This document shows, one piece after another, positions 52,795 to 60,908 of a stretch of DNA of 64,000 nt. Both the position numbers and the translations under genes were made by a program. Source of the DNA: RYN-230 sp963844695 (GTDB taxonomy: Bacteria > Actinomycetota > Actinomycetes > Streptosporangiales > Streptosporangiaceae); contig CAWJPL010000010.1 in the NCBI GenBank assembly GCA_963844695.1, positions 186,001 through 250,000 of the forward strand, in the 5' to 3' direction. Position 1 is the first letter of the stretch. Each line of letters opens with the position of its first letter. Below the pieces are notes generated by a model that had not been told where the DNA came from, did no database searches, and worked only from the letters and a program-made list of their open reading frames with translations.

Positions 52795-53833
52795 ATGAGC
52801 ACTGCTGACGCGGATGTGACCGTCCCGGATACGCCTGGCCCGGACGGCCAGCCAGCCGAGCGGACCACGGGCGGCCTGACCACGGGCGGCCCGGGCACGG
52901 GCGAGCTGAGCACGGGCGAGCTGACCACGGGCGAGCTGACCGCGGGGCGGGTGGCCCGGGTCGGGGACATCGAGGTCCGCCGGCTGCTGCCGCTGCGCCG
53001 CCGGCGCAGCGTCGGCGCCTGGTGCTTCGTGGACCACTACGGCCCCACGTCGGTGGACGGCGTGGCCGGGATGCAGGTGCCGCCGCACCCGCACATCGGC
53101 CTGCAGACCGTCACCTGGCTGCTGGACGGGAACGTGCTGCACCGCGACAGCCTGGGCAGTGAGCAGATGATCCAGCCCGGCCAGCTCAACCTGATGACCG
53201 CCGGGCGGGGGATCGCCCACGCCGAGGAGTCGCCCAGCGAGCACGAGCCATGGCTGCACGGGGTCCAGCTCTGGCTGGCCCTGCCCGGCTCACAGCGGCA
53301 GGTGGCGCCGGCCTTCGAGCACCATCCTGAGCTGCCCGCGGCGGGGCTGGCCGGATTCAAGATCACTGTGTTCGCCGGGTCGCTGGCGGGCGTGCGCTCC
53401 CCGGCCACCGTCTTCTCCCCGGTGGTGGGCGCCCAGTTGCGCGCGGGCCGCGACACCCGCGGCCAGCTCGGCCTGGAGCCGGGCTACGAGCACGTGATCT
53501 TCATGGCCGCGGGGACGGCGGAGGCCGACGGGACCGCGCTCGCCCCCGGGAACCTGCTGTACCTGCCCACCGGGCGGGATCAGGTGACGCTGGCCGCCGC
53601 GGCGGACGCCGAGCTGTTCCTGCTCGGCGGTGAGCCGCTGGACCAGCCGGTGGTGATGTGGTGGAACTTCGTGGGGACCACACCCCAGGACATCATCGAC
53701 GCGGCCCGCGACTGGGGCCATGGTGAGCGCTTCGGCCAGGTCACCGGGTACCACGGGCGCACCGCTCGCGGCGCCCCCGCTCGACGCGGTCCGGTTGCGC
53801 GGCTCAGGCGCCCGGCCCCGGGGCGGCCCCTGA
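52795..53833 (+). CDS. Pirin family protein, frameshifted near the C-terminus
   Basis: Cupin-fold metalloprotein; some pirins act as quercetinases or redox-related regulators. The metal-binding motifs are PPHPHIGLQTVTWLLDG and MTAGRGIAHAEESP. RRRSVGAWCFVDHYGP is the family opening, preceded by TTGEL-type repeats. Near the end the open frame reads GRTARGAPARRGP and runs on to 53883, unlike the family. In the next frame GAPLAAPPLDAVRLRG appears, the usual pirin ending, stopping at TGA 53833. One extra G in GGG at 53755-53757 explains this; the repaired protein has 345 residues. Confidence 0.9.
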
Positions 53834-54042
53834 CTTGGCATTTAGGGCACAAAGTCCCTTCCCGGCCGCCGCCGGGCGGGTGAGGCTGCAGTCAGGAGGA
53901 TGGACCAGAGGGTGAAGTTCCGCTGCGTAACCGCCCAAGTGGGTGAGAGTAGCCAGCACTGGGTATTTGTACCTCCGGCAGCAGGACGCGGCGGGTGACG
54001 CGTTGGGACGCCGGCCCTCCCGACTGACTCTGTGAAGGAGGT

Positions 54043-54513
54043 GTGGCGCTGAATCAGAACCTGGGACTGCAGCGCATCGTGGTGGGCGCAGACGGTTCAT
54101 CGGCTTCACTGGCCGCGCTGCGATGGGCAGTTCGCGAAGCGGGATTGCGGAGGACGACCCTGCACGTGGTGCGGGCCTGGGAGGACGCCGCGAAGCGGGT
54201 AGCACCTTACGCTTCGCACGCTTCTCCCCCGGACCGCGAAGAAGACCTCCTGGACGCCCGGCAACGACTCGAGGACGAGGTGACGACCGCGGTCGGCGGC
54301 GCACCCCCGGTCGCGGTCACCGTGGAGATCGCGGAAGGACTGGCGGCGCGGGTGCTGCTCGATCACGCCGACGGCGCCGAGATGCTGGTGCTGGGCAGCG
54401 CCGGTTGCGCACCTGACGGCATCGGCCCGGTCGCCCGGGCCTGCCTGCGGAACGCCCCCTGCCCGGTCGTGGTGGTCAGCGTCGCGATGAGCGGGGTGCC
54501 GGTCCCGGCCTGA
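54043..54513 (+). CDS. Universal stress protein (UspA family)
   Basis: Small alpha/beta ATP-binding-type protein. It begins IVVGADGSSASLAALRWAVR (first strand and helix) with LHVVRAWE; a second half LVLGSAGCAPDGIGPVAR and PCPVVVV ends it. The ATP loop is weakened: the usual G-x2-G-x9-G-S/T pattern is only partly present. Length 156. The GTG at 54043 directly touches AAGGAGGT, too close for a normal start; a CTG at 54049 has ideal spacing. Followed by a long non-coding gap. Confidence 0.85.
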   Translation: MALNQNLGLQRIVVGADGSSASLAALRWAVREAGLRRTTLHVVRAWEDAAKRVAPYASHASPPDREEDLLDARQRLEDEVTTAVGGAPPVAVTVEIAEGLAARVLLDHADGAEMLVLGSAGCAPDGIGPVARACLRNAPCPVVVVSVAMSGVPVPA

Positions 54514-55171
54514 CGGCCTGACGGCCCGACGCGGGAGCACCGCAGGATGGCCGCGCGGGCCGGTCAGGCGGAGGCCGGTCAGGCGCAAGCCCGGCGGCGG
54601 AAGCCGGTCAGGCGGAGGGCGCGGCTTTAACAGGAGGCGTTTTTGAAGTGCGCCTGGGAATCGACGCGCTGCGCTCCAGCGGGACCACGGCCGGCCAGAT
54701 GATTCTGGCGGGCGGTCCGGCTACCTCGCTGCGAGTGGCGCAATTGCGCGCTAATGCGTGGGACTGACGGTAGGGCGGGATTCCGGCGAGTATGCGCCCC
54801 TCCGGGGCGTACGACTGGATGATTGCGGCCCTCTGACATCACTGCTACCACTGCGGATGACGTATCCCTGGCGGACCCATTACTAAAACCTGACCTCACA
54901 GTGTGCCCTACCTGTCAACGTAGCCAGAACAGCTTTGCGCCACGCTCCGGTGCTTATACTCTGAGCCCACAGGCGGTATTCACGGTTTGTTTTCGCATCA
55001 AGCAAAAAAGCCTGTAACTTCTCCCGGGAGCAGCAGAACGGTTGGCTATGGATAACATTTCGATGTGGTCAGCGGGGTGTCACGTATTACCGGGCTCGCC
55101 GCCCCGACCCCGGATGGGCCGCCCCGCGGTCCGACTCGTGATGACGTCGCGTCATCCAGCACAGGAAAATC
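54514..55171. other. 658-bp gap with short repeats and AT-rich promoter-like DNA
   Basis: Positions about 54557-54612 carry three copies of a GCCGGTCAGGCG-type unit. Positions 54820-55070 are markedly AT-rich and include TTATACT (54954-54960), a good -10 but without a well-placed -35. A short frame at 54648-54767 is listed separately. I see no larger gene on either strand that I can support. Confidence 0.5.
54648..54767 (+). CDS. Possible 39-residue peptide gene
   Basis: GTG at 54648 follows AGGAGG (54632-54637) at 10 bp and opens a frame ending at TGA 54767. The translation starts VRLGIDALRSSGTTAG and ends SLRVAQLRANAWD. It is not low-complexity. I do not recognise it; it could be the remnant of a larger gene or a chance frame. 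Support is only the ribosome-binding site and unbiased composition. Confidence 0.3.
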   Translation: MRLGIDALRSSGTTAGQMILAGGPATSLRVAQLRANAWD

Positions 55172-55981
55172 ATGACTAAGCCGGTTCACGTGAGCATCCG
55201 CGACGATCTGCGGATGAGGATCACGGTCGGCGAATGGGCCGCCGGCGACCGGCTGCCGTCCGAGACCGACCTCGCCGCGCGGTACGGCGTGGCCCGGATG
55301 ACGGTACGCCAGGCGATCGGGGCCCTGGCCGGCGAAGGTATCGTCGTCCGCCGCCAGGGCCTGGGTACCTTCGCGGCCGAGCGCCTGCCTGCCAGGCGGG
55401 TGGGCGCATTGCTGAGCTTCACCGAGGAGATGCACAGCCAGGGCCGGGACGTGCAGAGCAGGCTCGTCAAGGCCGCGGTGGAGCAGCCGACGGACCTGGC
55501 CCGGGAGGCGCTGCAGCTCGCGGCGTACGCGGCGACGGTCACCATCCAGCGGGTGCGCGTCGTGGACAGCTACCCCATCGCGGTCCAGCACTCCTGGCTG
55601 CCCTGCGCGCGGTTTGCCGGGCTCGACGCCGAACCCCTGCTCGAGGACTCGCTGTACGCGACCATCGAGGGACGCTACGGGGTCCGCATCATGCGGGCCA
55701 GGCAGGTATTCACCGCCACCGTGGCGGGCGGTTCAGAAGCCGAGCTGCTGGAGCTCAAGCCGGGCAGCCCGGTGCTACGAATTACCAGGACCACCTACGA
55801 CGGGGCCAACTGCCCGGTCGAATTCGCGATGAGCGCGATGCGGCCGGAGTCCCCGATCGAGACGATGATGGAACGCGCGTCCATGCGGCAGCGCCGGGCG
55901 CGGACCGCCGCCGGGCGGGCGGAGCAGACCGGGGAGGCTGACTGGGCGGAGCCGGCCGGGAAGGCTGACCGGACGGGCTGA
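55172..55981 (+). CDS. GntR-family regulator with UTRA domain
   Basis: HutC-subfamily transcription factor. The winged helix (GEWAAGDRLPSETDLAARYG, then VARMTVRQAIGALAGEGIVV) is followed by RRQGLGTF and the UTRA ligand domain (VGALLSFTEEMHSQGRDVQS; GSPVLRITRTTYD; CPVEFAMSAMRP). The C-terminal ~30 residues are a Gly/Ala/Glu repeat tail (TGEADWAEPAGKAD). Length 269. Standing upstream of a sugar-permease remnant and a carbohydrate esterase, it probably once controlled a sugar-use operon. Confidence 0.9.
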   Translation: MTKPVHVSIRDDLRMRITVGEWAAGDRLPSETDLAARYGVARMTVRQAIGALAGEGIVVRRQGLGTFAAERLPARRVGALLSFTEEMHSQGRDVQSRLVKAAVEQPTDLAREALQLAAYAATVTIQRVRVVDSYPIAVQHSWLPCARFAGLDAEPLLEDSLYATIEGRYGVRIMRARQVFTATVAGGSEAELLELKPGSPVLRITRTTYDGANCPVEFAMSAMRPESPIETMMERASMRQRRARTAAGRAEQTGEADWAEPAGKADRTG

Positions 55982-56070
55982 CTGGGCGGGGCTGACTGGG
56001 CGGGCGGGTTAGCAGGCGCCAGAGGCCGGTGATGCCGGGCTTGACCACCAGCCTCGCCCAGCCCGCGCTA

Positions 56071-56115
56071 TCAGCCCTTGACCGCGCCGGTGAACCCGCC
56101 CACCAGATGCCGCTC
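56071..56115 (-). pseudogene. C-terminal fragment of a carbohydrate ABC transporter permease
   Basis: On the minus strand the frame ending at TGA 56071 reads SERHLVGGFTGAVKG. This is the characteristic last segment of MalG-type sugar permeases, which end in a ...VGGLTAGAVKG-like sequence. Upstream of it the homology stops at once, so only about 15 residues remain. It shows that a sugar ABC transporter operon was lost here. Confidence 0.6.
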
Positions 56116-56199
56116 AGATACACTCTCACCGGCCAGCGCCGGGAGGTGGGTTTCGGCCGGGCGCTGCATCCGGACATCACGCTGCTGCCCGCCGACTGA
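56107..56199 (+). pseudogene. Short plus-strand frame, probably a 3' gene fragment before the esterase
   Basis: A frame ending at TGA 56199 reads MPLRYTLTGQRREVGFGRAL then HPDITLLPAD. It ends 17 bp before the esterase start and overlaps the permease fragment on the other strand. I do not recognise the family. Its position and composition suggest the tail of a lost upstream gene of the esterase operon. Confidence 0.3.
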
Positions 56200-56216
56200 C
56201 CGACCGCGAGGACCCT

Positions 56217-57188
56217 ATGCTCCGCGATCTTCCCCTGCCCGAACTGCGCCAGTACCGGCCCGCCGTGGAAGAGCCCGCGGACTTCGACGAGTTCTGGGCC
56301 AGCGAGCTGGCCGCCGCGGCCGCGCACGACACTGAGCCGGTGTTCACCGCCGTCCGGACACAGATCCAGCACGCGGACGTCCTCGACGTGACGTTCCCGG
56401 GCTACGCCGGTGACCCCATCAAAGCGTGGCTGCTGCTGCCGCACGTGAGCCCGCCAGACCGTGCGTTCGTGGTCGAGTACGTCGGCTACGGCGGCGGGCG
56501 GGGAGACCCGTTCGAGTGGCTGACCTGGAGCTGCGCCGGCCATCCGCACCTGATCATGGACACCCGGGGCCAGGGCGGCGGGTGGCGCAGCGCCGACACT
56601 CCCGATCCCAGCGACCCCGGCGCCCCGAGCACCCCGGGGTTCCTCACCCGCGGCGTCGCCGACCCGCGCACGCACTACTACACCCGCCTGTTCATCGACG
56701 CAGCCCAGGCGGTGACCGCGGCGCGGCGTCATCCGGCCAGCGCCGGACGGCCCGTGGTGACGACGGGGGGCAGCCAGGGCGGCGGCCTGGCCATCGTGGC
56801 GGCCCACCTGGCTGGCGACGTGGCCGCGACGCTGCCCGAGGTCCCGTTCCTGGCCGATTTCCGGCGGGCGGTGGAGATGACCGACAGCCGGCCCTACGTG
56901 GAGCTGATCGAGTACCTGAGCGTGCACCGCGCCGAGGTGGACCGGGTGTTCAGCACGCTGTCCTACCTCGACGTGGTCAATCACGCCAAGCGGGCCGCGG
57001 CGCCAGCCTTGTTCTCCGTGGGGCTGGTGGACGACATCACCCCGGCGTCCACGGTCTTCGCCGCGTTCAACCACTACGCCGGGCCGAAGCAGATGGAGGT
57101 CTACCCGTTCAACGGGCACGACGGCGGCGGGACCCAGCACTTCCTGGCCAAGCTCGCCTTCCTGGCCACCCTCCCCGGCCTGGGCTAA
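56217..57188 (+). CDS. Acetyl xylan esterase family (AXE1) hydrolase
   Basis: Alpha/beta-hydrolase of the acetyl xylan esterase/cephalosporin-C deacetylase family (carbohydrate esterase 7-like), removing acetyl groups from sugars. FDEFWASELAAAAAHDTEPV is the family N-terminus. VEYVGYGGGRGDPFEW and MDTRGQGGGW follow. The nucleophile Ser is in VTTGGSQGGGLAIVAA, the Asp in VGLVDDITPASTVFAAFN, and the His in FNGHDGGGTQHF. Length 323, normal, no signal peptide, so probably cytoplasmic. Its stop overlaps the 3' end of the minus-strand chimeric gene. Confidence 0.92.
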   Translation: MLRDLPLPELRQYRPAVEEPADFDEFWASELAAAAAHDTEPVFTAVRTQIQHADVLDVTFPGYAGDPIKAWLLLPHVSPPDRAFVVEYVGYGGGRGDPFEWLTWSCAGHPHLIMDTRGQGGGWRSADTPDPSDPGAPSTPGFLTRGVADPRTHYYTRLFIDAAQAVTAARRHPASAGRPVVTTGGSQGGGLAIVAAHLAGDVAATLPEVPFLADFRRAVEMTDSRPYVELIEYLSVHRAEVDRVFSTLSYLDVVNHAKRAAAPALFSVGLVDDITPASTVFAAFNHYAGPKQMEVYPFNGHDGGGTQHFLAKLAFLATLPGLG

Positions 57189-58111
57189 GCCGTTATCGGG
57201 CTCTGACCCGCGAGAGGCGGCGCGGTTCCGGCCCAGCGATTGAGGGCTGCGCGTAGCTGTTCGAGGTCGATGGGCTTGGGGAGGTAGTCGTCCATCCCGG
57301 CCGCGAGGCAGCGTTGCTTGTCTTCGGCGAGGGCGCCGGCGGTCATGGCGATGATCGGCACGTGCTGGCCCGGGCGCTCGTGCTGGCGCACCTGGACGGT
57401 GGCGGTGTAGCCGTCCATTTTGGGCATCTGGCAGTCCATGAGGATGGCCTGGTATGACTTCGCGGAGGCGAGCCGCACGGCCTCGATTCCGTTCCGGGCG
57501 AGGTCAACGCGGTAGTTCACGCCGAACACATAGCCGATCAACGTCACGCACGTGATGAGAGCCGTCGCTGGCACCAGGACTCGCGCGGGCCGGTGCCGGT
57601 GGCCCGGGTCGGCGTCGAGTAGCGCCAGGGACAGGCCGGTGAACAACAACGTGACCGCGGAGTAAGGCGAGGGACGGCCGGGAACCTTATTGACCGCCCA
57701 GGCGCGAACCCGGCCAGGAAACAGCACCAGGTCGATGTCTGCGCCGCGGCTGAAGATGTACTCGGCCAGCACCACCACGGCGAGCAGCGCGACCAGCAGG
57801 CCCAGTACCTGACCGGCCCGGCGCCGGCGCGATGCGGGAACGGGGTCAGGGGCGACCAGCCACAGCGCGACCCCGGCCGCGATGAACGCCACCGCCGTGG
57901 GCGGCGCCATCAGCGCGGTGCCGGGGACCGGGCGCACCAAGATCCGCAGGTCCAGCGCGTAACCCAGCAACGCCAGGCCGCCCAGAACGATGGCCCACAC
58001 GCTGGCCAACCCAGCGATACGCGATGGCCGGAAGGCCGCGCGGCTGGATCTGCCCAGATTGATCACGATTCGTAGTATACTCACTACTGATCGTAATGAG
58101 AGGCGGGTCAC
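57185..58111 (-). CDS. Chimeric protein: membrane sensor region joined to half a receiver domain
   Basis: Residues ~30-198 hold five or six transmembrane helices (WAIVLGGLALLGYAL; AVAFIAAGVALWLV; LGLLVALLAVVVLAEYIF; ALITCVTLIGYVFGV), like the sensor part of a hybrid kinase. From about residue 199 the sequence continues YRVDLARNGIEAVRLASAKS, ILMDCQMPKMDGYTATV, MTAGALAEDKQRCLAAGMDD and YLPKPIDLEQLRAAL, the last three quarters of a receiver. The receiver's first strand with its acidic pair is missing, as are all kinase domains. Asp226 and the switch Thr and Lys remain. Best read as an in-frame internal deletion of a hybrid histidine kinase. Start uncertain (GTG 58111 or GTG 58066). Confidence 0.75.
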   Translation of the reverse strand: MTRLSLRSVVSILRIVINLGRSSRAAFRPSRIAGLASVWAIVLGGLALLGYALDLRILVRPVPGTALMAPPTAVAFIAAGVALWLVAPDPVPASRRRRAGQVLGLLVALLAVVVLAEYIFSRGADIDLVLFPGRVRAWAVNKVPGRPSPYSAVTLLFTGLSLALLDADPGHRHRPARVLVPATALITCVTLIGYVFGVNYRVDLARNGIEAVRLASAKSYQAILMDCQMPKMDGYTATVQVRQHERPGQHVPIIAMTAGALAEDKQRCLAAGMDDYLPKPIDLEQLRAALNRWAGTAPPLAGQSPITA

Positions 58112-58131
58112 ATAATGCGAGGAACGATCAG
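58074..58131. promoter_or_regulatory. Divergent promoter region with palindromes between chimera and histidine kinase
   Basis: AGTATACT (58074-58081) is a palindrome that supplies a TATACT -10 on each strand. CTGATCGT (58087-58094) and ACGATCAG (58124-58131) are inverted copies 29 bp apart that flank the histidine kinase start. The segment is AT-rich. Divergent transcription from here would give very short or absent leaders for both genes. No clear -35 is visible. Confidence 0.4.
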
Positions 58132-58949
58132 GATATTGGCGCGAGCGTTGTGCTGATTCGCCCGCCGGTGAGTACTCAGCCCGCAGCGGCCGGGCTGTGG
58201 CCGGTTGCGCCGGACCCGCCAGGCCCGGACACCAGCGGGTTCGGAGCAGATGTGCTGTCGAAGCTCGGCCACGAGCTGCGCAGCCCGCTGGCTTCCATCA
58301 TCGGCCTGACCAGGGTCTTGCTGATGAGGATCAACACCGGCCAGGCCGATATCCCGACGCAGGTCCGGCAGCTCGGCCTGATCCAGGCCAGCGCGGCCAG
58401 GTCACTGTCGACCATCGAGCGGGTGGTCGACCTGACCAGGATGGAGTCCGGCCGGGTCCGCCCCGCGCTCCAGGTCATCGACTGCCGCGACGTCGTCATC
58501 GGCGTGGCCGCAACGCTGCAGACCGCCGCCGCAGACCGAAGGCTGCACCTGTCTGCCGATGTCCCCGGACACCCGGTGATGCTTTCAGCGACCCGGACGT
58601 CCTCGGCCAGCTGCTGAGTGAACTGGCCAGCAACGGGTTGTGCCACTCCGATGGGGACCAGGTGCGCATCCGGCTGCACCCGGGCGAGGAGCAGGTCATC
58701 ATCGACGTCTGCGATGACGGGCCGGGCATTCCTGGGCCCGAGCAGGCCCGCGTGTTTGAGCCATTCGAACGGGGCGACGTCGCCAGTGACGATGGCGCTC
58801 CGGGACTGGGCCTGCACCTGGCCCGCAAGCAGGCCGACCTGCTCGGCGCACAGCTGAGCCTGGCCAGCCAGGCTGGCTCAGGCAGCGTTTTCAGCGTCAA
58901 ATTCACTGACTCGCAGGCGCGGCCCGCTCACCTGGCTCCAGGGAGCTGA
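58096..58949 (+). CDS. Sensor histidine kinase (HisKA-HATPase), frameshifted
   Basis: Soluble histidine kinase. The phosphoacceptor His is in LSKLGHELRSPLASIIGLTR; dimer helix LIQASAARSLSTIERVVDLT follows. The ATPase domain lies in another frame: LGQLLSELASNGL (N box), IIDVCDDGPGIPGPEQARVF (G1) and GLGLHLARKQADLLG (G2). The frames switch at about 58583, where one T seems missing from TTT (codons for VML-FSDPDVL); repaired length 284. No sensor domain precedes the kinase, so it may take its signal from a partner. ATG 58096 or GTG 58150 are possible starts. It ends 2 bp before the response regulator. Confidence 0.85.
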
Positions 58950-58951
58950 CC

Positions 58952-59804
58952 GTGGCCACAGTCCTGGTCGTCGACGACCACGCAGCCAGCCGCGAGATCG
59001 CCCGGGCCACGCTCGACCACGGCGGCCACCAGGTGATCGAGGCCTCCGACGGCCACCCAGGCCCTCCAGCTGACGGCAGACAGCCATCCCGACCTGGTGC
59101 TCACCGACCTGCTCATGCCCGGCATGGATGGGTATCAGTTCGTCCGCGAACTACGCAGCCACCAAGACACGGCCCGCATACCCGTGCTCTTCTATACCGC
59201 CAACTATCGCGAAGACGAGGCGCACCCGCTGGCGACGGCGTTCGGGGTCAGCAAGATCCTCTCTAAGGACGCGAGCCCGCTGGAACTGCTCGAGGCGGTC
59301 GCCGAGGCTCTCGACGGCCGGGTCGCCCGCAGCGCCATCACCAGAGCGGACGTCGACGTCCTGCACGATCGCATCATCAACGCCAAGCTCATGGAGACGA
59401 CCGAGGCACTCGGCGAGAGCCAGGCCCGCCTGGCGGCCATGGCGGAATCCTCACCGATCGGCATCGCTCTCGCCGACCTGAACGGGCTCGCCAGCTACGT
59501 CAACCCCCGGCTGTGCGAAATCACCGGGGCACCAGCCGCGGGACTGCTCGGCCAGGGCTGGCTGCGCTGCCTCGACCACGCCCAGCGCCAGGCGCTTTGC
59601 GTCGCCGTCCCCGGCCAGCTGCCTCCGAGCCTGGACGGGCAACATCACCTTGGGCGCCTCGCGCTGGCCGGCGGCCAGCAGCGGTGGCTGCGCACGCAAA
59701 TCCGGCCGGTCCGCGACAGCGAGCACGCCGTAGCCGGGTTTGCCGCCATGATCGACGACGTCACCGCCGTGGTGGACGCCTACGAACGCCGCCGCGCCGA
59801 ATAA
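58952..59804 (+). CDS. Receiver-PAS protein, frameshifted
   Basis: Response-regulator-like partner of the upstream kinase. The receiver begins VATVLVVDDHAASREIARAT (acidic pair DD) and, in another frame, continues DLVLTDLLMPGMDGYQFVRE with the phosphoacceptor Asp and KILSKDASPLELLEAV. The frame changes near 59052 (one C too many in GGCCACCC). A linker helix precedes a PAS domain (MAESSPIGIALADLNGLASY; TQIRPVRDSEHAVAGFAAMI). Repaired length 283. No kinase, DNA-binding or cyclase output is present, so it may be truncated or act by protein contact. GTG 58952 has GGGAG upstream. Confidence 0.82.
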
Positions 59805-59939
59805 CCCTCTGCAGGGACCGCGAAGGCGGGGACCAGGCCCAGCGCCGCCGACTTCGGGGCGGGGCCCAGACCAGGGCGGGCGTTAGAGATAGGACGGCGC
59901 GAAGCCAGGCCATGCGGTGCGGCCCGGATCGTCCCCGGC

Positions 59940-60860
59940 TCAGCGGACGGGGGGCGGGGTGCCGGCCGCCGTGGCGGCCAGGGCCGGGTCCCAGGAGCAA
60001 GCCTCACAGGCCTGCAGGAACGCAGATCGGGCGAATTCCACGGCGGTGGCGTGCGGGTCCTCGGCGGCCCGGACGTCGTCCCAGTCCAGCACGTACTCCC
60101 CCAGCGTGCCGTCCCAGCGGGCGGCGGCCGGAGACACGTGCAGGCCGCCGAAGCCCTCCGGCGCCGGGTGCGCGTAGGCGTAGAACGCCGCCCGGCCGTA
60201 GCGGCCGTCACCCGGCCACCAGCCGACCGCGACCTCTTGCGCGTCCATCGCGTTACGCATGATGAAGTCGGCGGAGGGCGGTTCGGCAGGCTGCCCGGAG
60301 AACAGGCTCACCGCCAGGTCGAAGGAACCCCACCACGCGTTGACCGGAGTGGATCGCCCACGGTACGGCGCGCGGTAGTCCGCGAGGACCAGGGCCGCCT
60401 GGGTGGCCGCGGCGAAGTAATCACGGACCTGGCCCGGGTCATAGGTGGCGTGCTCGTGGTCCTCGTCGAGTGGCACGCTCCACGGGACCTCCTGCGGTGC
60501 CGGGTCGATCTCGACCGGCCCGCCGAGCCGGCGCACCGCGGCCAGCACCTCACGGGTCACGTCGCCCACAGCGCGGTCCGGGGTCAGCGCGACCCGTTCC
60601 GCCTGCCTGCCGCTGTGCTCGACCACAGCCTCGTGCGCCCGCAGGTCCAGCGCGACGACCAGGGCCCCGGAACCGTCCGGCGCGGACAGCGGGGCAGTCT
60701 CCCACCCCCGGGCGGTCAGCCGCAGCGCCGCGTGCTGGAGCTGGGGCTCAGGCGGGGCGAGCCGGACCGCCAGCTTGCCGAGTACCTGGGTGTGTCCGTG
60801 AAGCGTGTCGCAGGTCGCGCGCCACTCCTCGTACGAGCAAGCCGGCCAGTTACTGGTCAT
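59940..60860 (-). CDS. DUF5996 family protein
   Basis: A soluble protein of about 306 residues of the DUF5996 family, function unknown. WPACSYEEWRATCDTLHGHT opens it; VRLAPPEPQLQHAALRLTAR, FDLAVSLFSGQPAEPPSADF and EVAVGWWPGDGRYGRAAFYA are characteristic. GGLHVSPAAARWDGTLGEYV and DDVRAAEDPHATAVEFARSA end the conserved part. ATG 60860 is preferred; an ATG 30 bp upstream is in frame. It lies 48 bp after the large signalling gene on the same strand. Confidence 0.9.
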   Translation of the reverse strand: MTSNWPACSYEEWRATCDTLHGHTQVLGKLAVRLAPPEPQLQHAALRLTARGWETAPLSAPDGSGALVVALDLRAHEAVVEHSGRQAERVALTPDRAVGDVTREVLAAVRRLGGPVEIDPAPQEVPWSVPLDEDHEHATYDPGQVRDYFAAATQAALVLADYRAPYRGRSTPVNAWWGSFDLAVSLFSGQPAEPPSADFIMRNAMDAQEVAVGWWPGDGRYGRAAFYAYAHPAPEGFGGLHVSPAAARWDGTLGEYVLDWDDVRAAEDPHATAVEFARSAFLQACEACSWDPALAATAAGTPPPVR

Positions 60861-60908
60861 CTTCCGCACCTTAGTACCCGGCGCCAGCACCCGGCCCGGT
60901 CTGCCGTG

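Noticed and set aside
54627..54899. Minus-strand 90-codon frame in the gap after the stress protein
   Set aside because: No ribosome-binding site, no motif, and it covers both G+C-rich and AT-rich non-coding DNA.
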